From assembly GCA_013298375.1 (NCBI GenBank), contig JAAFHM010000064.1, positions 1-14,413 on the forward strand: a DNA stretch of 14,413 nt, in the 5' to 3' direction. This stretch comes from Ignavibacteria bacterium. GTDB taxonomy: Bacteria; Bacteroidota; Ignavibacteria; Kapaibacteriales; UBA4661. Position numbers and translations under genes: made by a program. The notes beneath the pieces were generated by a model. The model was not told the DNA's origin and searched no databases. It worked only from the letters and a program-made list of their open reading frames with translations. Below, one piece after another: positions 5,672 to 13,164 of the stretch. Positions within the stretch are counted from its first letter, which is position 1. The number at the start of each line of letters is the position of its first letter.

Positions 5672-7630
5672 TTATCGCACGACAACCAGTCGCGCCGATA
5701 CCATATTTCCCTGCGCATCAGTCAAACGCACAGTGTATGCGCCTTGGACAAATGCGCTTGCGTCCAGCGTGAGCGTCTGCGCTCCGGCGGCAAGCCACGT
5801 GCGCTCTGCGCTCCAGACAACCGCCCCTTGTGCATCCACAACCGAACAAGCAACTTCTTTACTTTCGCTGAGTTCGTAGCGAATCGTTGCCGATTCACGC
5901 ACGGGATTGGGTGAAATGGGCAGAAGTCTCATCCCCGCATTGACGTTGTGAGCGCCCTGCTCCTCACGGACGGAGGTAAACCCGCCCGGCAACAAGAAAA
6001 ATCGCCCCGTGCTATCATTCACCGCCGCCAAAATACGCACCCCCGGACCACCCAGATTTTGTGCCGGATTCGCAAAGCCCGTTGCTGTGAGCAAAAGACG
6101 CTTGCCACCAAGGTTTTCCGACTGAAGGTTAAGGCTAAACGAGCCAAGAACGGTATTGCTACCGCTTGGTCGCATCGCAATCGTGTAGTTGCCTACAGGA
6201 AATGATATTGTGACGTATGACAGCCCGTAACTCAGAGGTCCAAGCGTTACGATAGGAGTTCCCGTTGCGTCGCGCACATCAAGCAGAATATCGGCTAAGT
6301 CCGTCACGGAATTGGCAACAAGTAAGCGCGTTTGATTACCCGCAACAGATGTCGCCGTGTCAGTTAATGTGCGCAATTGGAAGCGGATACTCCGCCCAGA
6401 GGGATTGCGGGCAAAGCGTGTTGTATCACCAACACCTTCCAGCAGCGTAAAATTTGCTCTTGGTGCAATGACATAATTAGCAACACGGATAATACTTGCT
6501 CCGGGAAGCGTCCCGCTTGTCACGGCGGTAATCAGAGCGTCCGTGGGGCGGTCCGTATTGCCCTGAAGTGGTAATTGCAATGTTCCCGCCGACAATGACG
6601 TGCGGACGGTCGTAGCCGAGCGGAATGGGAGATTCGTGCTGATAGGGAAGAACTGCGCTCCGCCAAAGGGCATGGTATTGAGCCAAAAAGCAATCGGACT
6701 AAGTGTCGGGTCAGCAGAAGCGTGTATGGCTTGCAAGCTAATTGCCGGGAGTGCGCTTCCGGCAGGTGGCGGCGGCGCTGTTCTTAGGACGAAGGCTTGC
6801 GCTTGTATCTCTGTATTCGGTACGGTGACAAAGCCCAAAGCAGGACCATTGCGGTTAGCGGCAGGGTTGAGAAATCCCGTCGCTGCCAAAACGATGCGCT
6901 GCCCGTCATAGCCTAACGTCCGAAATGGCACACTATATGAGCCTAAAAGCGCCTTTGTCGAACTTTGATAAACGTCAAGGGTGTAATTTCCATTGGGAAT
7001 ATTATAGGCAAATGCTTGGTCAAACGACGCATTCTGGGCAATAATATCACCCGTTTCTCTGACGACGACATCAATTTCGGGAGCATCGGTGACGGCATGA
7101 TAAAAAACAATGCGTGTGGAAGTGCTGGCGGGCTGCACTGTATCCACAAGTGGGCTGGGATTAAGGCGTATATCTCTACCATTCGGATTCTGGGCAAAAC
7201 CGGTTGGGTCAATTACGCCGCGAATCAAACTAATATTTGCCCCTCGGCGCAAACGCAGACCGATAAACCGACCACCTTGAATCGTTGGTGTTGCGGTGGT
7301 ATTGCTCACAGGCGTAAGGTTTGCTGAAAGTAAAGAATCTATAAACAGCGAGGCAGGAATTTGCATACCTGGCAAAAGGGGATTCGCAACCCCAGTAATA
7401 GCGGGTGTGGCTTCACGAAACGAAACCGACGGGGCAGCACGGAAAAACTGCACACTACCAAAGACCGGAACACCGCCCCAGACCGAAATCGGGCTAACGG
7501 CGGGGTCTGCTGCAAGATGGAGGAATTGTAATGATGTTGTAATGCTCGTTTGCGCAACAGCGCTCCTGCTCAGAATTGTCAGAATACCGAGTGCAAGCAT
7601 GATTGCAGGAAAGCGAAAGAAACGTTTCAT
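5672..7630 (-). CDS. Secreted DUF4397 protein with T9SS sorting domain
   Basis: This 652-residue protein is exported: a signal peptide (KRFFRF, then a hydrophobic core) ends at SAVA-Q27. The body is a tandem duplication. Residues about 33-290 and 296-560 each begin with a LHLAADP/IHASADP strand typical of DUF4397, a beta-rich extracellular domain of unknown function. Each half later repeats blocks such as FAQNPNGRDIR / FARNPSGRSIR and ATGFLNPAANRNGP / ATGFANPAQNLGGP. The last 85 residues (from LLPISPNPVRES to the terminal VVVR) are a type A T9SS C-terminal sorting domain, so the product should pass the outer membrane and be anchored or released there. AAGGAG lies 10 bases before ATG 7630 and fixes the start. 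No enzymatic motif is seen; a structural or adhesive role is a guess. The PIN gene ends 54 bases upstream. Confidence 0.88.
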   Translation of the reverse strand: MKRFFRFPAIMLALGILTILSRSAVAQTSITTSLQFLHLAADPAVSPISVWGGVPVFGSVQFFRAAPSVSFREATPAITGVANPLLPGMQIPASLFIDSLLSANLTPVSNTTATPTIQGGRFIGLRLRRGANISLIRGVIDPTGFAQNPNGRDIRLNPSPLVDTVQPASTSTRIVFYHAVTDAPEIDVVVRETGDIIAQNASFDQAFAYNIPNGNYTLDVYQSSTKALLGSYSVPFRTLGYDGQRIVLAATGFLNPAANRNGPALGFVTVPNTEIQAQAFVLRTAPPPPAGSALPAISLQAIHASADPTLSPIAFWLNTMPFGGAQFFPISTNLPFRSATTVRTSLSAGTLQLPLQGNTDRPTDALITAVTSGTLPGASIIRVANYVIAPRANFTLLEGVGDTTRFARNPSGRSIRFQLRTLTDTATSVAGNQTRLLVANSVTDLADILLDVRDATGTPIVTLGPLSYGLSYVTISFPVGNYTIAMRPSGSNTVLGSFSLNLQSENLGGKRLLLTATGFANPAQNLGGPGVRILAAVNDSTGRFFLLPGGFTSVREEQGAHNVNAGMRLLPISPNPVRESATIRYELSESKEVACSVVDAQGAVVWSAERTWLAAGAQTLTLDASAFVQGAYTVRLTDAQGNMVSARLVVVR

Positions 7631-7640
7631 ATTTTCGTAA

Positions 7641-7646
7641 CTCCTT
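7641..7646 (-). promoter_or_regulatory. Strong Shine-Dalgarno of the DUF4397 gene
   Basis: On the minus strand AAGGAG stands 10 bases before ATG 7630. It is the best Shine-Dalgarno match in the window, against a background where most genes have none, which suggests high translation of this surface protein. Confidence 0.7.
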
Positions 7647-7684
7647 GTCGCTGAAAAATGGGTAAGATGATAATGTTTAGTCGG

Positions 7685-8095
7685 TTAATCCCATAAAACC
7701 TGTATCGGATAGAACGGAAACTTAGAATCGCACGAAATAACGGGGAGCGTTCTTTGAATTGCCTGAGCAATAATAATTCTATCGAAAGGGTCTTTGTGAA
7801 GTTTGCCGTGAATGGTTAGAAACGGCATCAATGCTTGGACATGAGTGTCTTCAATGGACAAATCTATCAACTGAATTTCGTGTTTAACAATTTCTTCACG
7901 TATCGCTTCTTGAAACGGTTTCGCAAACGTGATTTTCTGTTGTGCCGCTTGAATACTCATTTCCCAGATACTCACGATACTGAGGCAGAGATTGTTTTTA
8001 GCGTTTTCAATAAGATTTTGTGCGGTCTTCGGTATATCGTGAGGTGTATTGATTAAGAAATCAAATGCAATCGTATCAAGCAAAATATTAGTCAT
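7685..8095 (-). CDS. PIN-domain ribonuclease toxin (Sll0205-like VapC)
   Basis: This 136-residue protein is a PIN domain of the Sll0205-like branch. Acidic metal-binding residues are visible in order: D7 in NILLDTIAF, E45 in SIVSIWEMSI, D102 and D105 in the hallmark KDPFDRIIIAQA, and D123 in VISCDSKF. Such proteins are Mg-dependent RNases and usually the toxin half of type II toxin-antitoxin (VapBC-like) modules, cutting tRNA or other RNA when not bound by antitoxin. The usual LLDTHAFLW opening is changed to LLDTIAFDFL, losing the His next to the first Asp, which is common enough in the family. Its ATG (8095) overlaps the last 8 bases of the DUF2188 gene, so the two are translated together. 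RNase fold confident; target unknown. Confidence 0.88.
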   Translation of the reverse strand: MTNILLDTIAFDFLINTPHDIPKTAQNLIENAKNNLCLSIVSIWEMSIQAAQQKITFAKPFQEAIREEIVKHEIQLIDLSIEDTHVQALMPFLTIHGKLHKDPFDRIIIAQAIQRTLPVISCDSKFPFYPIQVLWD

Positions 8096-8351
8096 TCAAA
8101 TCCTCGTCCCAGCGATGAGGGTCAAGATATACTACATTACGCCTCCCTAGCCCCATTAACCGCTTTTGTCCTTCGGGTATTGCGAGGTCGGCATCATGTT
8201 TCCGTGCAAGTTCCGATGCGTATTGAACAGCTTCTTCTTTGTATTTGAAATGGCGAATAGCATGAACACTACCTTCTTTGCGAACATCCCAGCCATTATC
8301 GGGGATATAGCGAAGATAATACAAATCACGATTTTGAGATATATTTTGCAT
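8088..8351 (-). CDS. DUF2188-family small protein, probable antitoxin partner
   Basis: This 87-residue protein contains a DUF2188-type domain: a short strand pair (YYLRYIPDNGWDVRKEG) followed by HAIRHFKYKEEAVQYASELARKHDADLAI, a helix and an edge strand, comparable to the WxVkreG...t..eAi..A.elAk pattern of that family. The C-terminal tail is highly charged (PHRWDEDLND), like many antitoxin tails that wrap around a PIN toxin. ATG 8351 is chosen because GAGGT sits 7 bases upstream; the frame extends about 12 codons further but without an ATG, GTG or TTG that I would trust. Its stop overlaps the PIN start by 8 bases, the order antitoxin then toxin. No classic DNA-binding motif (AbrB, RHH, Phd) is visible, so antitoxin function is inferred from position alone. 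Confidence 0.75.
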   Translation of the reverse strand: MQNISQNRDLYYLRYIPDNGWDVRKEGSVHAIRHFKYKEEAVQYASELARKHDADLAIPEGQKRLMGLGRRNVVYLDPHRWDEDLND

Positions 8352-8588
8352 GGTATTCACCTCAAGTAAGTGGTAAGTGCAACACAATATACGAAATCTC
8401 GCTCTTCAAACGCAGGATTAAATTGCCCCAACCTCCTAAAATCACACCCTTTCAACCCCTCGTAAAACCAGCAATTACCCTAAGGCGCAAACATTTGGAG
8501 AAACGGCTGCCATAGTGAAAAATCTTTGATGCCAGCACGGTTTTTTGTAGTTTTTGCCAAACTGCACTTTGGACAACATTATCCTACT
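8352..8588. other. 237-bp divergent intergenic region
   Basis: This gap separates the minus-strand DUF2188-PIN pair from the plus-strand oxidoreductase and must hold divergent promoters. I could not pick a convincing promoter. On the minus strand a tatattgtg tract (about 8380-8388) weakly resembles the Bacteroidota minus-7 box, but its spacing to the nearest TTTG is short. An alternative start for the oxidoreductase, ATG 8529, lies inside this gap. No strong hairpin or repeat is seen. Confidence 0.4.
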
Positions 8589-9656
8589 ATGGCTGCTCAC
8601 ATTATCACTCGCCCTCGCATCGCCCTCATCGGGACGGGGCATCTCGGCGCAATTCACGCACGGCTTTGGCTTCAACAGCCATTGGCGGAGTTGTCCTGCA
8701 TTTACGACACCGACACCGAACGCGCTCAAAATCTTGTTACCACACTTGCCAAGGACATTCCTGCTGCCGCAAACCTGCGCGTAGCAACAACGCTTGCCGA
8801 AGCACTTGCCGAAGCTGATGCCGTGACGATTGCCACACCAACTTCGACGCATTTTGCCATAGCGCATGAATGCTTGCTTGCGGGCAAACACTGTTTTATT
8901 GAAAAACCTATTACGGGAACGCTGCTTGAGGCAGAGCGACTTGCAGAGGAGGCGCAGCCCCGCGACCTCATTATTCACGTCGGACACGTCGAGCGCTTTA
9001 ATTCTGCGCTCACGGGCATTACGCCGGAACGTTTGCACCCGCTTTTTATCGAAGCGCACCGTTTGGCGCAGTTCAAACCTCGTGCAACGGATGTTTCGGT
9101 GATTTTGGATTTGATGATTCACGATATTGACATTGCACTCTGGCTGGTGCGGTCGCCTGTGGTGGAGGTTCACGCTAACGGCGTGGCGGTGCTGACCGAA
9201 ACGCCCGATATTGCCAATGCTCGCCTTCGCTTTGAGAATGGCTGTGTCGCAAATCTGACGGCATCACGGATTTCTGCCAAAGCAATGCGAAAAATGCGTA
9301 TTTTCCAGCGCGATGCATATTTGTCCATTGATTTTGCCGAAAATAGCCTTGAGACGTTTCACATCACCGACGATGAAACATTGCCGGAAACATTGGTAGA
9401 GCAAGGCTCTGAAGTCGTTCCCGCGCTTATGCTTGGCAATATTGATGCCGGAGAACACCGCAAACGCTCCATCTGGTACGAGCAGCCAAGCCTCCGCAAA
9501 GGAAACGCCATTAGCGAAGAGCAGCGCGTCTTTGCCGAAGCAATCTGCACGGGGACGCGGCATCATTCCCGCGCAACAACCGCAGATGAAGCAATAGACG
9601 CAATGCGCATTGCAGAGATTATCACCGAACAAATGCAGAAGCAATCACATTTATGA
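8589..9656 (+). CDS. Gfo/Idh/MocA family NAD(P)-dependent oxidoreductase
   Basis: This 355-residue protein has an N-terminal Rossmann fold with G15-x-G17-x2-G20 (IALIGTGHLG), the adenine-side acidic residue D40, the conserved E105-K106-P107 (CFIEKPI) and the C-terminal-domain motif D174-LMI-H178-D-I-D181. Family members oxidise or reduce sugar hydroxyls with NAD(P). The run IIHVGHVERFNSA together with DLMIHDID recalls oxidoreductases found near lipid A or nucleotide-sugar genes, some of which act as UDP-GlcNAc 3-dehydrogenases (GnnA type); that substrate is speculation. ATG 8589 is chosen because the glycine motif should lie within about 20 residues of the start; ATG 8529 would add 20 residues. 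Neither has a good Shine-Dalgarno. Its stop overlaps the ABC transporter start (ATGA), implying translational coupling. Confidence 0.85.
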   Translation: MAAHIITRPRIALIGTGHLGAIHARLWLQQPLAELSCIYDTDTERAQNLVTTLAKDIPAAANLRVATTLAEALAEADAVTIATPTSTHFAIAHECLLAGKHCFIEKPITGTLLEAERLAEEAQPRDLIIHVGHVERFNSALTGITPERLHPLFIEAHRLAQFKPRATDVSVILDLMIHDIDIALWLVRSPVVEVHANGVAVLTETPDIANARLRFENGCVANLTASRISAKAMRKMRIFQRDAYLSIDFAENSLETFHITDDETLPETLVEQGSEVVPALMLGNIDAGEHRKRSIWYEQPSLRKGNAISEEQRVFAEAICTGTRHHSRATTADEAIDAMRIAEIITEQMQKQSHL

Positions 9657-11554
9657 ACACTCCCCAACGCCCATCGCTGTTTGACCGCTTTTTGAGCGCC
9701 CTTTTCACGCGCCCCGCCAATGATTCCTCGCCTGCGGGCAAAGGCTATCGAGAGCGGTTTGTGGCGCTGCGCAATCTTCCGCGTTTTTTCGGCTTAATTT
9801 GGAAGGTCAGCCCCGCGATGATGCTTACGACCTCGCTTTTGCGTATTGTCAGAGCATCGGTGCCAGTGTTGGCGCTGTATGTGGGCAAATTGATTGTTGA
9901 TGAAGTCGTTCTGCTCACGCGGACACCGAATCCAAGTTCTACGCATCTTTGGGAATTAGTAGGGTTGGAATTTGGTATTGCTGTTGCTTCAGACCTCTTG
10001 AACCGCGCTATTGCTCTTCTGGACAGCCTTTTGGGGGATTTATTCACCAATGCCACGTCGGTTGACCTGATGCACCATGCCGCCACGCTTGATTTGGAGA
10101 TGTTCGAGGACTCGACCTTTTATGACAAATTAGAGAAAGCCCGTCGCCAGACCACATCGCGCATTTCGCTGATGACTCAGAGCCTCGCCCAAGCGCAGGA
10201 TGCTGTTTCGATGCTGGTTTTAGCTGCTGGATTGCTGGTGTTTTCGCCTTGGCTCTTGGCGTTGCTTTTGCTGACGGTCATTCCCGCATTTATCGCCGAA
10301 ACGCGCTTTAATCAAAAAAGCTATTCCTTGATGAATTCGTGGACACCAAAACGCCGCGAACTCGACTACCTCCGCTATATCGGCGCAAGCGACGAAACGG
10401 CAAAAGAAATCAAAATTTTCGGACTCGCCGGATACCTCGCAGACCGCTATAAAACGATTGCCGACAGCTATTATCTGGAAAATCGTTCGCTCGTGGTGCG
10501 GCGTGCATTTTGGGGTGGAATTTTGGCAATGCTTGGCACGGCGGGGTATTATGCCGCGTATTTGTTCATTATTGCCCAAACCCTTGTCGGAGCGCTATCT
10601 CTGGGCGATATGACGTTTTTAGCGGGGTCGTTTCGGAGTATGCGCGGAACGCTAGAGGGCGTACTTGGGCGCTTTGCGAGTATTGCCGAAGGTGCATTGT
10701 ATCTGCAAGATTTGTTCGATTTTTTTGCCCTCAAACCCCGCATTGCTCCTTCATTGCAACCCGCAGAAGTTGCAAAAATTCCCGCGTTGCCGCGTCCTAT
10801 CATACAAGGTTTTGTCTTTGAAAATGTTGGATTTAAGTATGTCAACGCCGAGCGCTGGGCATTGCGCAATGTCTCGTTTGAACTGCGAGCCGGAGAAAAG
10901 CTGGCATTGGTTGGCGAAAACGGTGCGGGGAAAACGACGCTGGTAAAACTCCTTGCGCGGCTCTATGACCCAACCGAAGGGCGTATTTTGCTGGATGGGC
11001 GGGATTTGCGCGAGTACGATGTGAATGAATTGCGCTCAGAAATTGGGGTGATTTTTCAAGATTTTATTCGTTACCAGATGCAAGCGGTTATCAATATCAC
11101 CGTCGGGCGCATCGAAGACCGCGACAATACGAAGCGCATAGACCACGCAGCCGCACAAAGCCTTGCAGACAGCGTGATTAAGCGTCTGCCGGATGGGTAC
11201 AACCAAATGGTCGGACGGTATTTTCAAAAAGGTGTGGACTTATCGGGCGGCGAGTGGCAGAAATTGGGCTTGGCACGAGCATATATGCGAGATGCACAGG
11301 TACTCATTTTGGACGAACCCACCGCCGCGCTGGATGCCCGCGCCGAACATGAAGTGTTTCAGCGCTTCGCCGGACTGACTGCCGGAAAGACGGCAGTGCT
11401 TATTTCACACCGCTTCTCAACAGTACGCATGGCTGATAGAATCTTGGTTTTAGAAGGTGGCACACCGATTGAAATTGGCTCTCACACGGAACTTCTTGCG
11501 GCGGAAGGGCGCTATGCAGAGTTGTTTCGCTTGCAGCAGAGGGGATATATGTGA
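9653..11554 (+). CDS. ABC exporter, fused permease and ATPase (MsbA-like)
   Basis: This 633-residue protein is an ABC half-transporter. The transmembrane domain (about 45-345) carries about six helices, and the ATPase domain (about 385-625) has all motifs: Walker A GENGAGKTT (421-429), Q-loop IFQDF, signature LSGGE (530-534), Walker B VLILDE (550-555) and H-loop H586 in LISHRFS. It should work as a homodimer in the inner membrane, exporting a lipid, peptide or other amphiphile. The basic N-terminal extension (RPSLFDRFLSALF) and VSPAMMLTTSLLRIVRASVPVLALYVGKLIVDEVV resemble a widespread family annotated only as ABC permease/ATPase, not classical MsbA. The C terminus (LFRLQQRGYM) is complete. 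The start overlaps the preceding oxidoreductase by four bases, so both probably serve one pathway. Substrate unknown. Confidence 0.93.
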   Translation: MNTPQRPSLFDRFLSALFTRPANDSSPAGKGYRERFVALRNLPRFFGLIWKVSPAMMLTTSLLRIVRASVPVLALYVGKLIVDEVVLLTRTPNPSSTHLWELVGLEFGIAVASDLLNRAIALLDSLLGDLFTNATSVDLMHHAATLDLEMFEDSTFYDKLEKARRQTTSRISLMTQSLAQAQDAVSMLVLAAGLLVFSPWLLALLLLTVIPAFIAETRFNQKSYSLMNSWTPKRRELDYLRYIGASDETAKEIKIFGLAGYLADRYKTIADSYYLENRSLVVRRAFWGGILAMLGTAGYYAAYLFIIAQTLVGALSLGDMTFLAGSFRSMRGTLEGVLGRFASIAEGALYLQDLFDFFALKPRIAPSLQPAEVAKIPALPRPIIQGFVFENVGFKYVNAERWALRNVSFELRAGEKLALVGENGAGKTTLVKLLARLYDPTEGRILLDGRDLREYDVNELRSEIGVIFQDFIRYQMQAVINITVGRIEDRDNTKRIDHAAAQSLADSVIKRLPDGYNQMVGRYFQKGVDLSGGEWQKLGLARAYMRDAQVLILDEPTAALDARAEHEVFQRFAGLTAGKTAVLISHRFSTVRMADRILVLEGGTPIEIGSHTELLAAEGRYAELFRLQQRGYM

Positions 11555-11687
11555 GCGCAAAAACCCTCAGGAAATTTTCTGGGAGGTTGAGTTTTTTAGC
11601 AACAGCACTCTGCGTCGCCTTCATCCCCAAGAAATGTTGGATGAAGAGCAGTACAGTGTTTCTTATTCGGCACGAAGCAAGCAATGA
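11514..11687 (+). CDS. Possible small protein, stop coupled to the kinase start
   Basis: A frame differing from the ABC gene runs from ATG 11514 to TGA 11685-11687 (57 codons). Its stop overlaps the histidine kinase ATG as ATGA, the same junction used by the oxidoreductase and ABC genes. The part lying after the ABC stop (about 44 residues, from ERKNPQEIFWEVEFF to YSVSYSARSKQ) is hydrophilic and looks like natural protein rather than chance translation. The start is uncertain: ATG 11514 lies within the ABC gene and has no clear Shine-Dalgarno, and no ATG, GTG or TTG falls in this frame between 11552 and about 11630. I recognise no family. The alternative is that 11555-11683 is only a leader and promoter for the kinase. 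Confidence 0.35.
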   Translation: MQSCFACSRGDICERKNPQEIFWEVEFFSNSTLRRLHPQEMLDEEQYSVSYSARSKQ

Positions 11688-12886
11688 ACGACCATTCGCA
11701 ACAATATTCTCCCTCTTGGCTACGCTGGTTAGCATTGCTGCTTGCGTTAAATGGTTTTGCTGTTATCTACACGTTGATTCTTGGATGGGAACACAGTTTT
11801 TTTGCTCATCAAGGCATATTTCCTTGGTTTGATGTATTGTTGATTCATCTCGTGCGGTGGAATAGCTGGATTGTCTTTGTGCCATTAGTTGTGCGGCTTG
11901 CCAAAAATTATCGCTTGGAAGCCCGTCAAATCTCCTTCCGTGCGATTACCGTCCATTGTTTTGCCAGCGCCTTCGTTCCGATTGTACACTTCGTTTTTAT
12001 GCGCAATATCGCTTATCTGCTTGGTCATTCGGAAACGATTCAAAATTTTCACACTCATACGCTATGGTGGATGATACTCCGTTTCCTAGCGACGTTATCG
12101 GGATTTTTTCTTTCCTTTGGTTTTTATTGGTTGATTGTTGCGGGTGTTTATGCCCGGGGAGTGTCGCGTCGTTACCGCGAGCAGGAATTACGCGCCTCTC
12201 GGCTTGAAGCGCAGCTTTCCAATGCGCGATTGGACGCTCTGAAAGCACAACTCCATCCGCACTTTTTGTTTAATACGCTTAATTCTATTTCGACGCTGCT
12301 CTACAAAGATGTCGAACTTGCCGACACAATGATTGCGCGACTTGGCGACTTTCTCCGTATGACCTTGCACAATGGGAATACGCCATTTGTCACGCTTGGT
12401 GAGGAATTTGAGTTTGTACGCTGTTATTTGGAAATCGAAACACTCCGCTTTCAAGACCGCATTAGTGCTGAGTTTGCAATTCCGCCAGACCTATTGGATG
12501 CCGCCGTGCCAAATATGCTTTTGCAACCGCTTGTGGAGAACGCCGTTCAGCATGGTTTTTCGGCGGAACACCTTGAACACGGCGTAATTACAGTGCGAGC
12601 GTGGCAAGATGATCGTCATTCGCTGACGATCGAAGTGCGCGATACTGGCATTGGTTTTGATGGCTTTGAGTTTCAGGAAGGAATTGGCTTAGGCAATACT
12701 CGTGCGCGTATTGAACAGTTGTACGGCACAGAGGGGCATTTTAGCGTCAAAAGCTACTCTAACAGTACCCTCAATGGTGGGACACAAATCCGCATCACGA
12801 TTCCTCTTCAGCGCATGAATACGGACGTTGAAAAGATCTACTCGGCAGTCACTACATCAAGGAAATATGCGGTGCCGACACGATAA
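11684..12886 (+). CDS. LytS/YehU-type sensor histidine kinase
   Basis: This 400-residue membrane kinase has four hydrophobic segments (about 11-33, 45-68, 84-105 and 125-152), a coiled-coil linker (RRYREQELRASRLEAQL) and the His_kinase domain of the LytS class: LKAQLHPHFLFNTLNSI with phosphoacceptor H193, N-box PLVENAVQHG (N286), a DTGIGF box and GIGLGNTRARI (333-343). Kinases of this class autophosphorylate and pass phosphate to LytTR-type response regulators, which are normally encoded next to them. None follows here: the next plus-strand gene is a secreted protein, so its partner is elsewhere. The sensor part has no recognisable extracellular domain, which suggests it senses a membrane signal. 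It may be co-transcribed with the ABC exporter 129 bases upstream. The 12-residue tail after the ATPase domain is unremarkable. Confidence 0.9.
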   Translation: MNDHSQQYSPSWLRWLALLLALNGFAVIYTLILGWEHSFFAHQGIFPWFDVLLIHLVRWNSWIVFVPLVVRLAKNYRLEARQISFRAITVHCFASAFVPIVHFVFMRNIAYLLGHSETIQNFHTHTLWWMILRFLATLSGFFLSFGFYWLIVAGVYARGVSRRYREQELRASRLEAQLSNARLDALKAQLHPHFLFNTLNSISTLLYKDVELADTMIARLGDFLRMTLHNGNTPFVTLGEEFEFVRCYLEIETLRFQDRISAEFAIPPDLLDAAVPNMLLQPLVENAVQHGFSAEHLEHGVITVRAWQDDRHSLTIEVRDTGIGFDGFEFQEGIGLGNTRARIEQLYGTEGHFSVKSYSNSTLNGGTQIRITIPLQRMNTDVEKIYSAVTTSRKYAVPTR

Positions 12887-13164
12887 CGCTGCTCGAACTC
12901 CCGTAGTTACCTGCGTGTTCTTTCAAACGAGTATTGAAGCGTTAGGCGCTGCTGCTCAACTGCCTCACTCGTGGCACGGGGACTGCTTTCATTAGGTACG
13001 GTCAGTATAGCCATGCTGTTTTCCAAAAATGATTGTGGGGTGAGTACGGCGAAGATATACGGAATTTTTCTGAGCGATAAAACAGCGTAAGAGCTTGCTT
13101 TTGAGCGGAAAAATTCTATCTTGAGGGTTTGATATTCCTTCTTCTTCCATTTCGCTGCCGTGAT
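12887..13164. other. 278-bp gap after the kinase, no supported gene
   Basis: This gap lies between the kinase stop and the secreted Asp-box protein. It should contain a terminator and a promoter. I see no hairpin with a T-run. On the minus strand two overlapping frames read like plausible peptides: one from ATG 13150 to 12992 (52 residues, MEEEGISNPQDRIFPLKSK...), the other ending at 12907 (...EQQRLTLQYSFERTRR). Neither resembles a family I know, neither has a good ribosome-binding site, and both overlap too much for both to be real. A decayed gene is possible. Confidence 0.4.
13095..13124 (+). promoter_or_regulatory. Candidate Bacteroidota-type promoter for the Asp-box gene
   Basis: TTGC (13095-13098) and TATCTTGA (13117-13124) resemble the minus-33 TTTG and minus-7 TAnnTTTG elements with an 18-base spacer. 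Transcription would begin near 13131, giving a leader of about 34 bases before ATG 13165. The minus-7 match is imperfect and the call depends on the organism having a Bacteroidota-type sigma factor. Confidence 0.3.

Noticed and set aside
8475..9173. 232-codon frame antisense to the oxidoreductase
   Set aside because: It is rich in Arg, His and Cys as expected for a reverse reading of a conserved gene, with no domain; the sense frame is a clear Gfo/Idh/MocA protein.
10220..10579. 119-codon frame antisense to the ABC exporter
   Set aside because: It lies wholly within the transmembrane domain coding region of a complete exporter and has no domain signal.
11551..11832. GTG-started frame overlapping the ABC stop and the kinase start
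   Set aside because: It runs far into the kinase gene, which is well supported in another frame, and its Cys/Trp-rich second half looks like out-of-frame translation.
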